A stretch of 39,198 nt of DNA from Planctomycetia bacterium (GTDB lineage: Bacteria > Planctomycetota > UBA8108 > UBA1146), in NCBI GenBank assembly GCA_012269595.1, contig JAAXJX010000018.1, forward strand, positions 1 to 39,198, read 5' to 3'. Below, piece after piece: positions 29,314 to 37,432 of the stretch. Position numbers and translations under genes: made by a program. The notes under the pieces were generated by a model. The model was not told where the DNA came from and did no database searches. It was given only the letters and a program-made list of their open reading frames with translations. Position 1 is the stretch's first letter. Every line of letters begins with the position of its first letter.

Positions 29314-29790
29314 TCAGATCTTCATTCCGACGATGGTGCCTTCGAAGACGCGTTCGCCGTTGACGTAGCCCTGGGCGCTGAACTTGGCGAGGCGACTGCG
29401 CAGGGCGATCATTTCACCGACCATCAACAGGTCACAGCCCGGTTCGACGATGCCCTTGAAGCGAACATTCTCGCAGGCAGCGAAGCCGACGATGTCATCC
29501 TCATTACCGGAAGCTTCGCCGTAATAGAAGGAGCACAGTTGTCCGGCGGTCTCGATCATCAACACACCGGGAAGGAGCGGGCGATCGGGGAAGTGACCAC
29601 TGGTCCAGAAGGCATCATCCTTGACCTCATGAACACCGGCGATGGTCGAGTTGTCCGGATCGAAGTGCACGATCCGGTTCAGCAATTCCATGTCATTGCG
29701 CTGAAAATTTCTGCGACGAATTTCATCAGGGCCGAAGACCACGTTTTGGGTATCGATGGTGGCCGGATCCAGAATCGCATCGGTCGACAT
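29314..29790 (-). CDS. FabZ-like 3-hydroxyacyl-ACP dehydratase (hot-dog fold)
   Basis: The 158-residue protein has the FabZ active-site stretch GHFPDRPLLPGVLMIETAGQ. The catalytic His (66) and Glu (80) are both present. The central helix of the hot-dog fold and the strand FAACENVRFKGIVEPGCDL follow. The N-terminus is about 20 residues longer than FabZ. An excellent ribosome site GGAGGAGG precedes the ATG. It may be the general fatty-acid enzyme or a dedicated paralog; no other fatty-acid genes are nearby, so I leave the symbol empty. Confidence 0.85.
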   Translation of the reverse strand: MSTDAILDPATIDTQNVVFGPDEIRRRNFQRNDMELLNRIVHFDPDNSTIAGVHEVKDDAFWTSGHFPDRPLLPGVLMIETAGQLCSFYYGEASGNEDDIVGFAACENVRFKGIVEPGCDLLMVGEMIALRSRLAKFSAQGYVNGERVFEGTIVGMKI

Positions 29791-30029
29791 ATCGCTCCTC
29801 CTCCAGATCCGGAGAATACCCCAACTCCGGTGGAGGTGCGAGTTGACAGGGGGGCAGAGTTTTCAGATCTCCATTCTCTCCACGAGGGTTCTGGGTCTTG
29901 CCGGGGTCCCGATGTATACTTCAAGGGAGTCGAGTCATCCCTTTCGACCCTCTCGAGTGATCGGTCTCAGGCCCACACTGGAGTCCCACAGACCGCCCAA
30001 GCCTTGAGCCCGAATTTGCAGGAGCAACG

Positions 30030-31283
30030 ATGTCCAGTTTGAGCACCACCATTGAGCAACGCGCCACCGCCGGTGAAAACACCCTGACCTACACCCTGGT
30101 CCAGTTGGAAGGTTTCATCGATGCCGCCAACTACCCCATCTTTGAGAAGGCCCTGGAGAAACTGATCGACAGTGGTCGCCATCACATCGTTCTCGACTTC
30201 AAGGGCGTGGAGTACATCAACTCCACCGGAATCAGCGGGATCATTCGTTTTCATCACCAGTGTTCCACAGCAGGCGGCCTGCTGGTTCTGGCGCGGGTGG
30301 CTCGCAATGTGGGCATCACCATGCATCTCCTCGGCGTGACCTCCGTGGTCGCTGTTGCCGGCAAGCTGGAAGAGGCGGAGAAAGCCCTTCAGGGTGAGAC
30401 GCTCGCCCCCGCCGAAGAGGGCAGTGAGCGCAAAATGCCGGTCATCGCCGACAAGCCGGGTCCCACCGGCACCGTGGCTCTGCTGTTGCCGGGCAAAGGC
30501 AACTTCGCCGATATCTGCAAAAAGCGGGTCGAGGATCGCGGGGGAAAAACCTTCCTCTATGGTTCACCCGCCGAGCTTCTCGAGGCACTCGACGCCATCG
30601 TTCCCGACCTGATCGTCATCGATCAGCGTATCCCGGGCAGTGATCAGTTGGTGGAGCGTATCAAACTGATGCCGCGACACGCTCTCGCCTCCATCATTCT
30701 GATCCATCCCAAGGGGGTCGACCCGACGACGGTCAGCGGCTTCCGCGTTTGGGAGAACGACTCCCTCGTCGACCCTTTCGATCTGGGCAACCTGTTCGTT
30801 CTCGCTGAGAGCGAAGTGCGCCGCGTCAGTCGCGATCGCAAGCTCTTCAGTCAGCAGGTACGTTTCCAATTTGATGGTTCCAGAGATTCGGTCGACCAGG
30901 GCCTGAGCCTGGGCACCGCCCTGATTTCGCGGCTGCCGTTGACCGAGACGGAGAAGAACGCGCTTCAGTCCGCCCTCAAGGAGGGGGTCGACAACGCCGT
31001 CCGTCATGGAAACGGGGAGGATCTCTCCAGCAAGGTCACCGTCAACTACGTCGTCGATCCCCGCCGGGTGACGATGCTCGTCGAAGATGAGGGAGAAGGC
31101 TTTGACCACGAGTTCTTCCTCGGCCAGATCGAGGACAAGGATGCCTTCGAACGTGCCAAGGAGCGGATGCGCGAAGGAGGCCGCGGCGGTCTCGGAATCC
31201 TGCTGATGCACCGCTGCTCCGACCGCCTGGAGTACCTCGGCAAGGGCAATGTGGTACGTATCGAGAAGGCCCTGCAACGCTGA
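30030..31283 (+). CDS. STAS / pseudo-receiver / HATPase_c partner-switch fusion
   Basis: The 417-residue cytosolic protein joins three modules. Residues 1-115 are a STAS (anti-anti-sigma) domain with YINSTGISG, whose Ser65 is the usual phosphorylation site. Residues about 145-262 look like a receiver: Asp198 sits at the phospho-acceptor position (LIVIDQRIPGSD), but the first-strand acidic pair is missing. Residues about 290-416 are a GHKL anti-sigma kinase of the RsbW type, with N box EGVDNAVRHG (Asn322), DEGEGFD (353-359) and GRGGLGI (384-390). AGGAG lies 6 nt before the ATG. Antagonist and kinase in one chain suggests self-regulation. No sigma factor is nearby. Confidence 0.82.
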   Translation: MSSLSTTIEQRATAGENTLTYTLVQLEGFIDAANYPIFEKALEKLIDSGRHHIVLDFKGVEYINSTGISGIIRFHHQCSTAGGLLVLARVARNVGITMHLLGVTSVVAVAGKLEEAEKALQGETLAPAEEGSERKMPVIADKPGPTGTVALLLPGKGNFADICKKRVEDRGGKTFLYGSPAELLEALDAIVPDLIVIDQRIPGSDQLVERIKLMPRHALASIILIHPKGVDPTTVSGFRVWENDSLVDPFDLGNLFVLAESEVRRVSRDRKLFSQQVRFQFDGSRDSVDQGLSLGTALISRLPLTETEKNALQSALKEGVDNAVRHGNGEDLSSKVTVNYVVDPRRVTMLVEDEGEGFDHEFFLGQIEDKDAFERAKERMREGGRGGLGILLMHRCSDRLEYLGKGNVVRIEKALQR

Positions 31284-31286
31284 CCC

Positions 31287-31310
31287 GGGGTTTATTCCCG
31301 GCTTTTGCTC
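31287..31310 (+). terminator. Weak GC hairpin after the STAS/HATPase gene
   Basis: CCGGG, a 7-nt loop, CCCGG, then CTTTTG lies just after the stop at 31283. The stem is short and the T-run only four, so this is a marginal intrinsic terminator. Confidence 0.3.
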
Positions 31311-31338
31311 TGGAGTGGCAACTCTCTGTCATTTGGCG

Positions 31339-31367
31339 TTGACAGCCCGGCCACCGATCTGCACAAT
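31339..31367 (+). promoter_or_regulatory. Predicted tRNA-Gly promoter
   Basis: TTGACA (31339-31344) and CACAAT (31362-31367) with a 17-bp spacer lie 67 bp before tRNA-Gly. The -35 is consensus; the -10 matches TATAAT at four of six. Confidence 0.55.
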
Positions 31368-31433
31368 TGGCGTTTCCCTTCGACGGCAAGAAAGTCCTTT
31401 TCTGCCTTCGGGAGGCCTGTCAGCAGGCTCAGA

Positions 31434-31508
31434 GCGGGTGTAGCTCAGGGGTAGAGCATCACGTTGCCAACGTGATTGTCGTGGGTTCGAATCCCATCAC
31501 CCGCTCCA
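31434..31508 (+). tRNA. tRNA-Gly (anticodon GCC)
   Basis: The 75-nt cloverleaf has acceptor GCGGGTG/CACCCGC, discriminator T and an encoded CCA. The anticodon arm TCACG-TTGCCAA-CGTGA gives GCC. The D-arm (AGCTCAGGGGTAGAGC) and T-loop (GGGTTCGAATCCC) are normal. A T6 run follows the CCA directly. Confidence 0.95.
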
Positions 31509-31624
31509 TTTTTTCCCCCTTTCATCGCGGTATATTCCAAGGGTGTTCCCACTGTGGATCCAGGGGTGTTCCCCTTGTGGAAGTGTTCTGTGAGTGGGGA
31601 CGCCGAAGGGAATCCAGCAAATTG

Positions 31625-33331
31625 ATGAACCCGGACCCGTGGATTCGGCAACTGGCTGCTGCTGGCATCGAGGCCCCGCCTGAACTGGTGGAGCGGCTTC
31701 GTTGCGAGGAGGATGATGATCCTCTCGTTCACCGGATCAGGGATCTGCTCTCCGGTCCTTCCTTCGAAAGCGGGGATCGTTCCGGCATTCTGCTTTCTCT
31801 CCTGTGGGACCAGTGGCTGGAAGTTGTGGAAGTCGATCTTCCGATTCCTGATTGGGTTCAGCGTCTTCCTGCCTTTGAAGGGGATCTGATCCTCTCCGGC
31901 GTTGACCTGGAAGCGGCCGCCTGGGATTTCGGCAAGGTTCGTCGTCGCAAACCGGTGGCACTGCTGCGTCCGGCTCACACGGAAGACGTGGCCCAGGCAG
32001 TTCGTTTCTGCAGGGAAGAAGGCATTCCCATCTCTCCCCGGGGGTTCGCCCATTCCGCCGGCGCCCAGATGCAGGTGCGTCAGGGCCTGATCCTCGACAT
32101 GAAATCGATGGCATCGCTGTGTGTTCTGGAAGACGACTTCTGCGAAGTGGAAGCGGGTGCGGGTTGGGATGTCGTCCTGCGCGCCGCCACCGACCTTGGA
32201 AAAACGCCTCCCATCGTCACCGACTGGCTCAGGGTTTCCGTCGGCGGAACCATCTCCATGGGGGGGTTCGGTTTCATGTCCTTCTGGCGGGGCACGCAGA
32301 TGGATCACCTTCTGGAGCTGGAGGTGGTGACCGGAACTGGCGATGTGGTGCGTTGCAGTGCTGACCGCCAGCGGGATCTGTTCGATGCGGTCCGCGGTAC
32401 CCATGGCAAGTTCGGCATCATCACGCGAGCCCGAATCCCCCTGGAAGATGCACCGGAGAAGGTGCGCATGATTCAGGCCTGCTATGGGACACTCGGCTCG
32501 ATGATCAGGGATTTCGAACAGCATGCCCGTGAGCAGTCGACCGATCTGATCCACGCTTTCGCCGCCGAAAAATCCCGGTCATCCATCCTCACGAAAATGA
32601 ACTCGACGGAATCCCTGCCCTACGAAGAGGCGGATGTCGAACGTGCCCTTTCGGCGGTCGAGGGGGAGTGGGTCTACAACCTGGAGCTGGTGGACTTTGT
32701 CGGCGGACCCCATGGGGATCGCCATGCACCCGTCGATGAAACGACCTTGAAATGTGAACCCGGTCTGGTCGCTGTCTGGGAGATGGGTTGGGAAGAATTC
32801 TGTTTCCGGATTCCTCCCCTGGTCCTTGAGGAAGAGGATCGCGGAGCGGCCCCACATCCGGAGTTGTGCACCTGGGTTCCCGTCGATTCTGCGGGTCTCA
32901 AGTTCCTCGAAGAAGAGTTCGATCGGCTGCATCCGGCAAAGGACATCGGCAATGGACCGGTGCTCTTCTTCCCCCTGAAAACCGACACGGTGTCGCCCCC
33001 CTTCTTCCGTCTTCCTGAATCGGAATACTGTCTCTTCTGGGGAGTCCTGCGCCGTGCCGAGCCGGCGACGGCGGATCGCATCGCCGACCTGATGACGGAC
33101 AACGAGGCCATCTACGACCGGCTGCGTGCTCGGGGGGGTGAACGCTATTTGCCCGATACGCCGCCGGAAACCGCGGAATTCTGGGAAAACCACTTTGGGC
33201 CGATCTGGCCCGAAATCCTGCGGTCCCGAATGAAGTGGGATCCGGATGAAGTCTTTGGATCGAGTTTCGGAGCACTGACCGGAAAGAGCAAAGACGATGA
33301 TGACCCCGCTGTTACCCCTGGGACGCCTTGA
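31625..33331 (+). CDS. FAD-binding oxidoreductase, cytokinin-dehydrogenase-like
   Basis: The 568-residue flavoprotein has a PCMH-type FAD domain (about 103-280): RPAHTEDVAQAVRFCREEGIPISPRGFAHSAG, then SVGGTISMGGFG and HGKFGIITRARIPL. His143 in FAHS matches the position that carries covalent FAD in cytokinin dehydrogenases. The C-terminal half also fits that family (GPVLFFPLKT, then FWENHFGPIWPEIL and DPDEVF). A helical stretch of roughly 100 residues precedes the FAD domain. The start is an ATG at 31625; an in-frame TTG is directly before it. It overlaps the next gene by 35 bp. The substrate is unknown. Confidence 0.85.
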   Translation: MNPDPWIRQLAAAGIEAPPELVERLRCEEDDDPLVHRIRDLLSGPSFESGDRSGILLSLLWDQWLEVVEVDLPIPDWVQRLPAFEGDLILSGVDLEAAAWDFGKVRRRKPVALLRPAHTEDVAQAVRFCREEGIPISPRGFAHSAGAQMQVRQGLILDMKSMASLCVLEDDFCEVEAGAGWDVVLRAATDLGKTPPIVTDWLRVSVGGTISMGGFGFMSFWRGTQMDHLLELEVVTGTGDVVRCSADRQRDLFDAVRGTHGKFGIITRARIPLEDAPEKVRMIQACYGTLGSMIRDFEQHAREQSTDLIHAFAAEKSRSSILTKMNSTESLPYEEADVERALSAVEGEWVYNLELVDFVGGPHGDRHAPVDETTLKCEPGLVAVWEMGWEEFCFRIPPLVLEEEDRGAAPHPELCTWVPVDSAGLKFLEEEFDRLHPAKDIGNGPVLFFPLKTDTVSPPFFRLPESEYCLFWGVLRRAEPATADRIADLMTDNEAIYDRLRARGGERYLPDTPPETAEFWENHFGPIWPEILRSRMKWDPDEVFGSSFGALTGKSKDDDDPAVTPGTP

Positions 33332-34289
33332 CCATTACACCCTGATTGTGCCGGATGCGGCCGCCTGTTCCCGTTTTCACATGGAAGTCCTCGGCTTTGG
33401 CTGGGTTCGTGAGCAGAAGGTGAACGCCGGCAGTGTTCCCGAGGGCGAATACGACATGCTCAACCATGTGCTCCATCTGCCCGGAGACCCATCGCGAACG
33501 ATGGTGGTCACTGAGGGTCTGACGGAAGACAGCATCTTCCGCAAGTATCTCGATGCCCATGGACCGGGAATTCATCACGTCGCTTACGCCGTCGATGATC
33601 TGGCAGAAGCGTTCCGCAAACTGGAAGATGCGGAGATTCCCCTGACATCCAAACGCATCGCCCATGATCCGATGAGCGGTTTGCGTCAGGCGTTTATTTC
33701 CCGAGACAAGACCGGTTACTTCATCGAGTTGATCGAGCGCACCGAAGAGGCGGAAGAAGGCATCTTCAAGTCAGGCAACATGGCCGAGCTCGCCAAGTCG
33801 ATGAAATCCTACATCGGAGAAGAAGAGCCGGCGGCGACTGCACCGGCCGCGGTGGTCGGTGAACTTCCTGTCAGGTTGGACGAAGTGCGTGCCTTCCTGA
33901 GTGAGCCTGCCAACCTGCCGCGCTGGACCGCCCACCAGACGGTCTACCGCGGGGATGATGGACGTTGGGTCGAACGTCGACTGGCCGGGGATATCCCTCT
34001 GGATGTGTCCGTCGAAGAGCGCCGCGTCTCTTTCGCATGGGAGTTTGCGGAAAGACCTTTCCAGGTCCACTTCGATCTCGAAGAGAGTGAAGCCGGAGTT
34101 CGCGTCACCGTTCCCATGCCCGCCGGGATCACCACCGAGCGCGCTACCCGCACGGCAGATGCCATCGAATCGGAATTGGTGCTGCTTTCGGATGCCCTGG
34201 GAGCGAAGGTCGAGGCGGACAAGCTGGACCGTGCCCGCCAGACGATGGGCCGATTCCACCTGGAGGTTTATTCGCGCAAGGGGGCCTGA
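33297..34289 (+). CDS. VOC (glyoxalase/dioxygenase-fold) domain fused to SRPBCC-like domain
   Basis: The 330-residue protein has an N-terminal VOC domain (about 1-150): LDHYTLIVPD, GIHHVAYAVDDLAEAF and GYFIELIER. His13, His94 and Glu144 are the likely metal ligands, as in dioxygenase-type VOC enzymes. After a Pro/Ala-rich linker (about 170-187), residues 188-325 look like a START/SRPBCC domain (VRAFLSEPANLPRWTAHQTV start, long C-terminal helix). The start lies within the flavoprotein gene (35-bp overlap, different frame), so the two are translationally coupled. Together they suggest oxidation of an aromatic or other small ring compound; the pathway is unknown. The tail overlaps the convergent gene by 22 bp. 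Confidence 0.8.
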   Translation: MMTPLLPLGRLDHYTLIVPDAAACSRFHMEVLGFGWVREQKVNAGSVPEGEYDMLNHVLHLPGDPSRTMVVTEGLTEDSIFRKYLDAHGPGIHHVAYAVDDLAEAFRKLEDAEIPLTSKRIAHDPMSGLRQAFISRDKTGYFIELIERTEEAEEGIFKSGNMAELAKSMKSYIGEEEPAATAPAAVVGELPVRLDEVRAFLSEPANLPRWTAHQTVYRGDDGRWVERRLAGDIPLDVSVEERRVSFAWEFAERPFQVHFDLEESEAGVRVTVPMPAGITTERATRTADAIESELVLLSDALGAKVEADKLDRARQTMGRFHLEVYSRKGA

Positions 34290-35038
34290 GATTCGTTTTC
34301 CAGCTGGCGAATGATGGCTTCCGCGGATGCAAGGTTGGTTGCCAGTGGAACGTTGTCCAACTCGCAGATACGAATCAGTGCGTTGACGTCCGCACTGTGG
34401 GGTTGGGCCCAGAGAGGGTCACGCAAAAAGATGACGGCACTGATCAGGCCTTCAGAGATGAGGGCTCCGATCTGCTGATCTCCCCCAAGGACTCCCGTGC
34501 GTACCCTGCGTGCCACTTTCAAGCCCGTCTTTTCAGCGAGTTCCAGACCTGTGTTCTCTGTGGTTACCAGTGAACGCTCTCCAAAGAACTCCTTGTGGGA
34601 ATTCACCAGTGTGATGAGGTCTGCCTTGCGCGAGTCGTGGGCGACCAATGCAAAGTAGTGTTGGTGGTAGGCCCCCGAGAGCCGCTGGATACAAAGGCGG
34701 GTGAGTTCAGAGAAAACCTGATGAAAGGTTGGGCCGTCCTCTTTCAGCGCGTTTAGCTGCTCGAAGGGGATGCGTGAAATCACTGCTTCGCTTGCTGTTT
34801 CGACGCTGGCGGTCGCAAGTCCGCCGGCCACAAAACTGATTTCCCCAAGGATACTGGGAGCCTCCTGAACAATACTTTCCCCAGAGCGCGTGCCGACCCG
34901 AATCCAGCCTTCATGAAGCAGGATCAAATGATCATTTTTCTGGTTCATTTGAATCAGGGGCTGGTTTGCAGAGACCGTCTCTTCTGTTGGGCAGATCTCC
35001 CTGAGAATGGAGTACAGCTCCTCGAAAGGTTGATCCAT
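34268..35038 (-). CDS. Cyclic-nucleotide-binding-fold / methylglyoxal synthase fusion
   Basis: The 256-residue protein has residues 1-120 with a cNMP-binding (CNB) fold: LILLHEGWIRVGT, then GEISFVAGGLATASV, where the Arg that holds the cyclic phosphate is Ala. Residues 128-246 are methylglyoxal synthase (MgsA): ALVAHDSRK with His134, the phosphate loop TTENTG (E. coli has TGTTG), GVLGGDQQIGA with the catalytic Asp187, and DPLWAQPHSADV with His214/Asp217, then PLATNLASAEAII. MgsA turns dihydroxyacetone phosphate into methylglyoxal, a bypass of lower glycolysis normally inhibited by phosphate. The sensor fold suggests ligand control. The ribosome site is weak. Confidence 0.85.
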   Translation of the reverse strand: MDQPFEELYSILREICPTEETVSANQPLIQMNQKNDHLILLHEGWIRVGTRSGESIVQEAPSILGEISFVAGGLATASVETASEAVISRIPFEQLNALKEDGPTFHQVFSELTRLCIQRLSGAYHQHYFALVAHDSRKADLITLVNSHKEFFGERSLVTTENTGLELAEKTGLKVARRVRTGVLGGDQQIGALISEGLISAVIFLRDPLWAQPHSADVNALIRICELDNVPLATNLASAEAIIRQLENESQAPLRE

Positions 35039-35234
35039 GGGGTGATTCTTTCACTCTTCGGGTCAGTGGTGGTCTCGGAGCAGTGTATGCGACTCTGCGG
35101 CTGAACCCAAAAAATGGCAGCTGAAATGCCTCCCGGAGACATCTCCTGAAATGAAATCTCCCCCCGGAATTTGCTTCAACCGCCAAAATTCCGCAAAAAA
35201 CCCCGTTTCGGGAGCATCCGGGCCTCGGCTTGCG

Positions 35235-35263
35235 TTGACACTTCTGGGCGCGGGCACGATGAT
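35235..35263 (+). promoter_or_regulatory. Predicted promoter of tig-clpP-clpX
   Basis: TTGACA (35235-35240) and GATGAT (35258-35263) with a 17-bp spacer lie about 50 bp before the tig start. The -35 is consensus, the -10 matches at four of six. Nothing else was found in the 35039-35312 gap. Confidence 0.55.
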
Positions 35264-35312
35264 CTGTGGTTACGGTTAGTATGCCGGAACGACAAGGAGC
35301 CGTTGGCCGCTC

Positions 35313-36713
35313 ATGAATGAAGACACGAACGGGGTCGAGAACCCCGAGACGGAAGACACTGCTATGAATACCTCCGCCACCGAGGACACCGGAGTCGACA
35401 ATGCGACCTCTGAGTCCCAGGACTTTATTTCCAGCAACGTGGAAGTGGCCGACGAGGGCCCCTGCCGCAAGCGTATGTCCATCACCATTGCCCCTGAGAC
35501 CGTCACTGCCGAACTGGAGACCCAGTTCAAGCAGCTGAAGTCCAATGTCATGTTGCCTGGATTCCGCAAGGGCAAGGCACCGCTGAAGATGATCAAGGCC
35601 AAGTTTGGCAAGGACATCGAGCAGGATGTGCGTGAAGACCTCATCAACCGTTCCGTCTCCGAGCAGATGGAAAACGCGGATTACACCCCCATCGGATTTC
35701 CCGAATTCGAAAACATCGAGTTTTCCACCGAGAACCCCTTCACCTTCGAAGCGGTCTTCGATGTGCAGCCGACCTTCGACCTGCCCGAGTACAAGGGCGT
35801 CGAGGTCGATTCTCAGTTGAAGACTGTGGAAGACAGCGACGTCGATGCCGAGATTGAGCGCATCTCCGAGCAGGCCAGCACCCTTGAGCCTCTGGAAGTG
35901 GGCAGCCAGGCAGAGGGCGACTTTGTGGTCGTCAATCTGGATTTGACTGCGGATGGCGAGTCCATCTTCTCCCGTGACGAAGTGATGATGAAGATCGGCG
36001 ACGACTTCATCGACTCCATGGAGATTCCCGGGCTTGGCAAGGACCTTGCCGGTGCCGCTGCCGATGCGGTGATCGAAAAGAGTGCCACCGTTCCCGATGA
36101 CTTCCCGCAGGAAGAGCACCATGGGAAAACCGCCGATGTCAAACTGACCGTCAAGGACGCCAAGAAACTGGTTGCCCCCGAGATGAACGAAGAGTTCTTC
36201 GGTCGCCTCGGTGTCGAGTCTGAAGAAGACCTGCGCAACAAGGTCCGTGAGGGTATGGAAGGTCGTTACGAGGCGGAGGAGAACACCCGCCAGGAAGACC
36301 TTCTTGCCGAAAAGGTGGCGGACAGCGTCGAGATGGAGCTTCCCGAGTCGATGCTTGAGCGTCGCAAGGAATCTCTCGTTCGCAACAAGGTCATGGAGTT
36401 GATGCGCGAAGGCACATCCGAAGAAGATGCCACCGCCGAAGTGGAAAAGGACGAGGAATTGGCCAATCAGGCCCGCCTCGAACTGGTCCGCATCTTTGTC
36501 CTTGATCGGATCGCTGAAGAGGAGAAGGTGTTTGTCACCGAAGACGAAGTGGTGCAGAGGCTTCAGGCCATCGCCGCCACTTACCAGCAGCCCCTCGAGG
36601 CAGTGATGGAACAGTACCGCAACAACGGCATGATCCCTGAGCTTCGCAACGGCATGAAGCGGGAAAAGGTCAAGCAGCTGCTGCGCAAAAAAGCAAAAGT
36701 GTCGGGCTCCTGA
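35313..36713 (+). CDS. tig: Trigger factor (ribosome-associated chaperone and prolyl isomerase)
   Basis: Trigger factor binds the ribosome exit tunnel and folds new proteins. The protein has 466 residues. The ribosome-binding signature GFRKGKAPLKMI, the FKBP-type PPIase region (about 200-290, GDFVVVNLDLTADGE to DVKLTVKDAKKL) and the helical C-terminal chaperone domain are present. Family similarity begins near residue 43 (VEVADEGPCRKRMSITI), so about 42 acidic residues rich in Glu, Asp, Thr and Asn are extra. An AAGGAG lies about 13 nt before the ATG, a long gap; an in-frame ATG at codon 18 is an alternative. It is followed by clpP and clpX. Confidence 0.95.
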   Translation: MNEDTNGVENPETEDTAMNTSATEDTGVDNATSESQDFISSNVEVADEGPCRKRMSITIAPETVTAELETQFKQLKSNVMLPGFRKGKAPLKMIKAKFGKDIEQDVREDLINRSVSEQMENADYTPIGFPEFENIEFSTENPFTFEAVFDVQPTFDLPEYKGVEVDSQLKTVEDSDVDAEIERISEQASTLEPLEVGSQAEGDFVVVNLDLTADGESIFSRDEVMMKIGDDFIDSMEIPGLGKDLAGAAADAVIEKSATVPDDFPQEEHHGKTADVKLTVKDAKKLVAPEMNEEFFGRLGVESEEDLRNKVREGMEGRYEAEENTRQEDLLAEKVADSVEMELPESMLERRKESLVRNKVMELMREGTSEEDATAEVEKDEELANQARLELVRIFVLDRIAEEEKVFVTEDEVVQRLQAIAATYQQPLEAVMEQYRNNGMIPELRNGMKREKVKQLLRKKAKVSGS

Positions 36714-36779
36714 GGAGCACGGAAAACGTTGATACAGTAACGAAGAGTTTAACAGTCAGAAAATAGGGGGAGACACGAG

Positions 36780-37421
36780 ATGAGTGACGACCTGATGCGC
36801 AAGATCGACGAGATTCATGACAACCTCGTACCAATCGTCGTCGAGAAGACCGGTCGCGGAGAGAGGTCCTACGACATCTTCTCCCGACTCCTGAAGGATC
36901 GAATCATCTTTATCGGTGATGCCATTCACGATCACACGGCCAACCTCGTGATCGCCCAGATCCTGTTTCTGGTTTCCGACAACCGCAACCAGGACATCAA
37001 CATTTACATCAACAGCCCCGGCGGTTCCGTGACCGCAGGTTTGGCGATTTACGACACCATGCAGTTTGTGCAGTGTGATATCGCCACCTTCTGCATCGGT
37101 CAGGCTTCCTCCATGGGTGCGGTGCTTCTTGCGGCCGGTGCTCAAGGCAAGCGCCATGCTCTGCCGCACTCGCGCATCATGATCCACCAGCCGTGGGGAG
37201 GTGCCCAGGGCACCGCCCAGGACATCGAGATCCAGGCCAATGAGATCAAGCGCAACAAGGAAGTGCTGAGTGAGATCCTCAGTCGCCACTCGGGTCAGTC
37301 CGTCGGTCAGATCACTGACGACTCCCATTTGGACTTCTTCATGTCTTCCCGCGAAGCTCAGGAGTACGGCCTGGTTGACCAGGTGATCGAAACCCTGAAG
37401 CCTTCCGTAGAGGCAGGCTAA
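36780..37421 (+). CDS. clpP: ATP-dependent Clp protease proteolytic subunit
   Basis: ClpP forms the 14-mer serine protease that degrades proteins fed by ClpX or ClpA/C. The 213-residue protein has the catalytic triad Ser111 ([11 protein letters not shown]), His136 ([10 protein letters not shown]) and Asp185 (HLDFFM), plus [24 protein letters not shown] lies 8 nt before the ATG. It starts 66 bp after tig and 11 bp separate its stop from clpX, so the order tig-clpP-clpX is the common bacterial one. Confidence 0.98.
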   Translation: MSDDLMRKIDEIHDNLVPIVVEKTGRGERSYDIFSRLLKDRIIFIGDAIHDHTANLVIAQILFLVSDNRNQDINIYINSPGGSVTAGLAIYDTMQFVQCDIATFCIGQASSMGAVLLAAGAQGKRHALPHSRIMIHQPWGGAQGTAQDIEIQANEIKRNKEVLSEILSRHSGQSVGQITDDSHLDFFMSSREAQEYGLVDQVIETLKPSVEAG

Positions 37422-37432
37422 GCGGTTTCGTC

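Noticed and set aside
29842-29905. Possible promoters (TTGACA; TATACT) before the STAS/HATPase gene
   Set aside because: The TTGACA has no good -10 at 16-18 bp, and the TATACT has no -35 at the right spacing.
31445-32554. Minus-strand frame of 369 codons opposite the flavoprotein gene
   Set aside because: Shadow of a well-supported gene on the other strand; it also crosses tRNA-Gly.
34932-36122. Long minus-strand frame of 396 codons opposite tig
   Set aside because: It is the mirror frame of the tig gene, whose codon bias leaves the opposite strand open; the translation shows no protein family.
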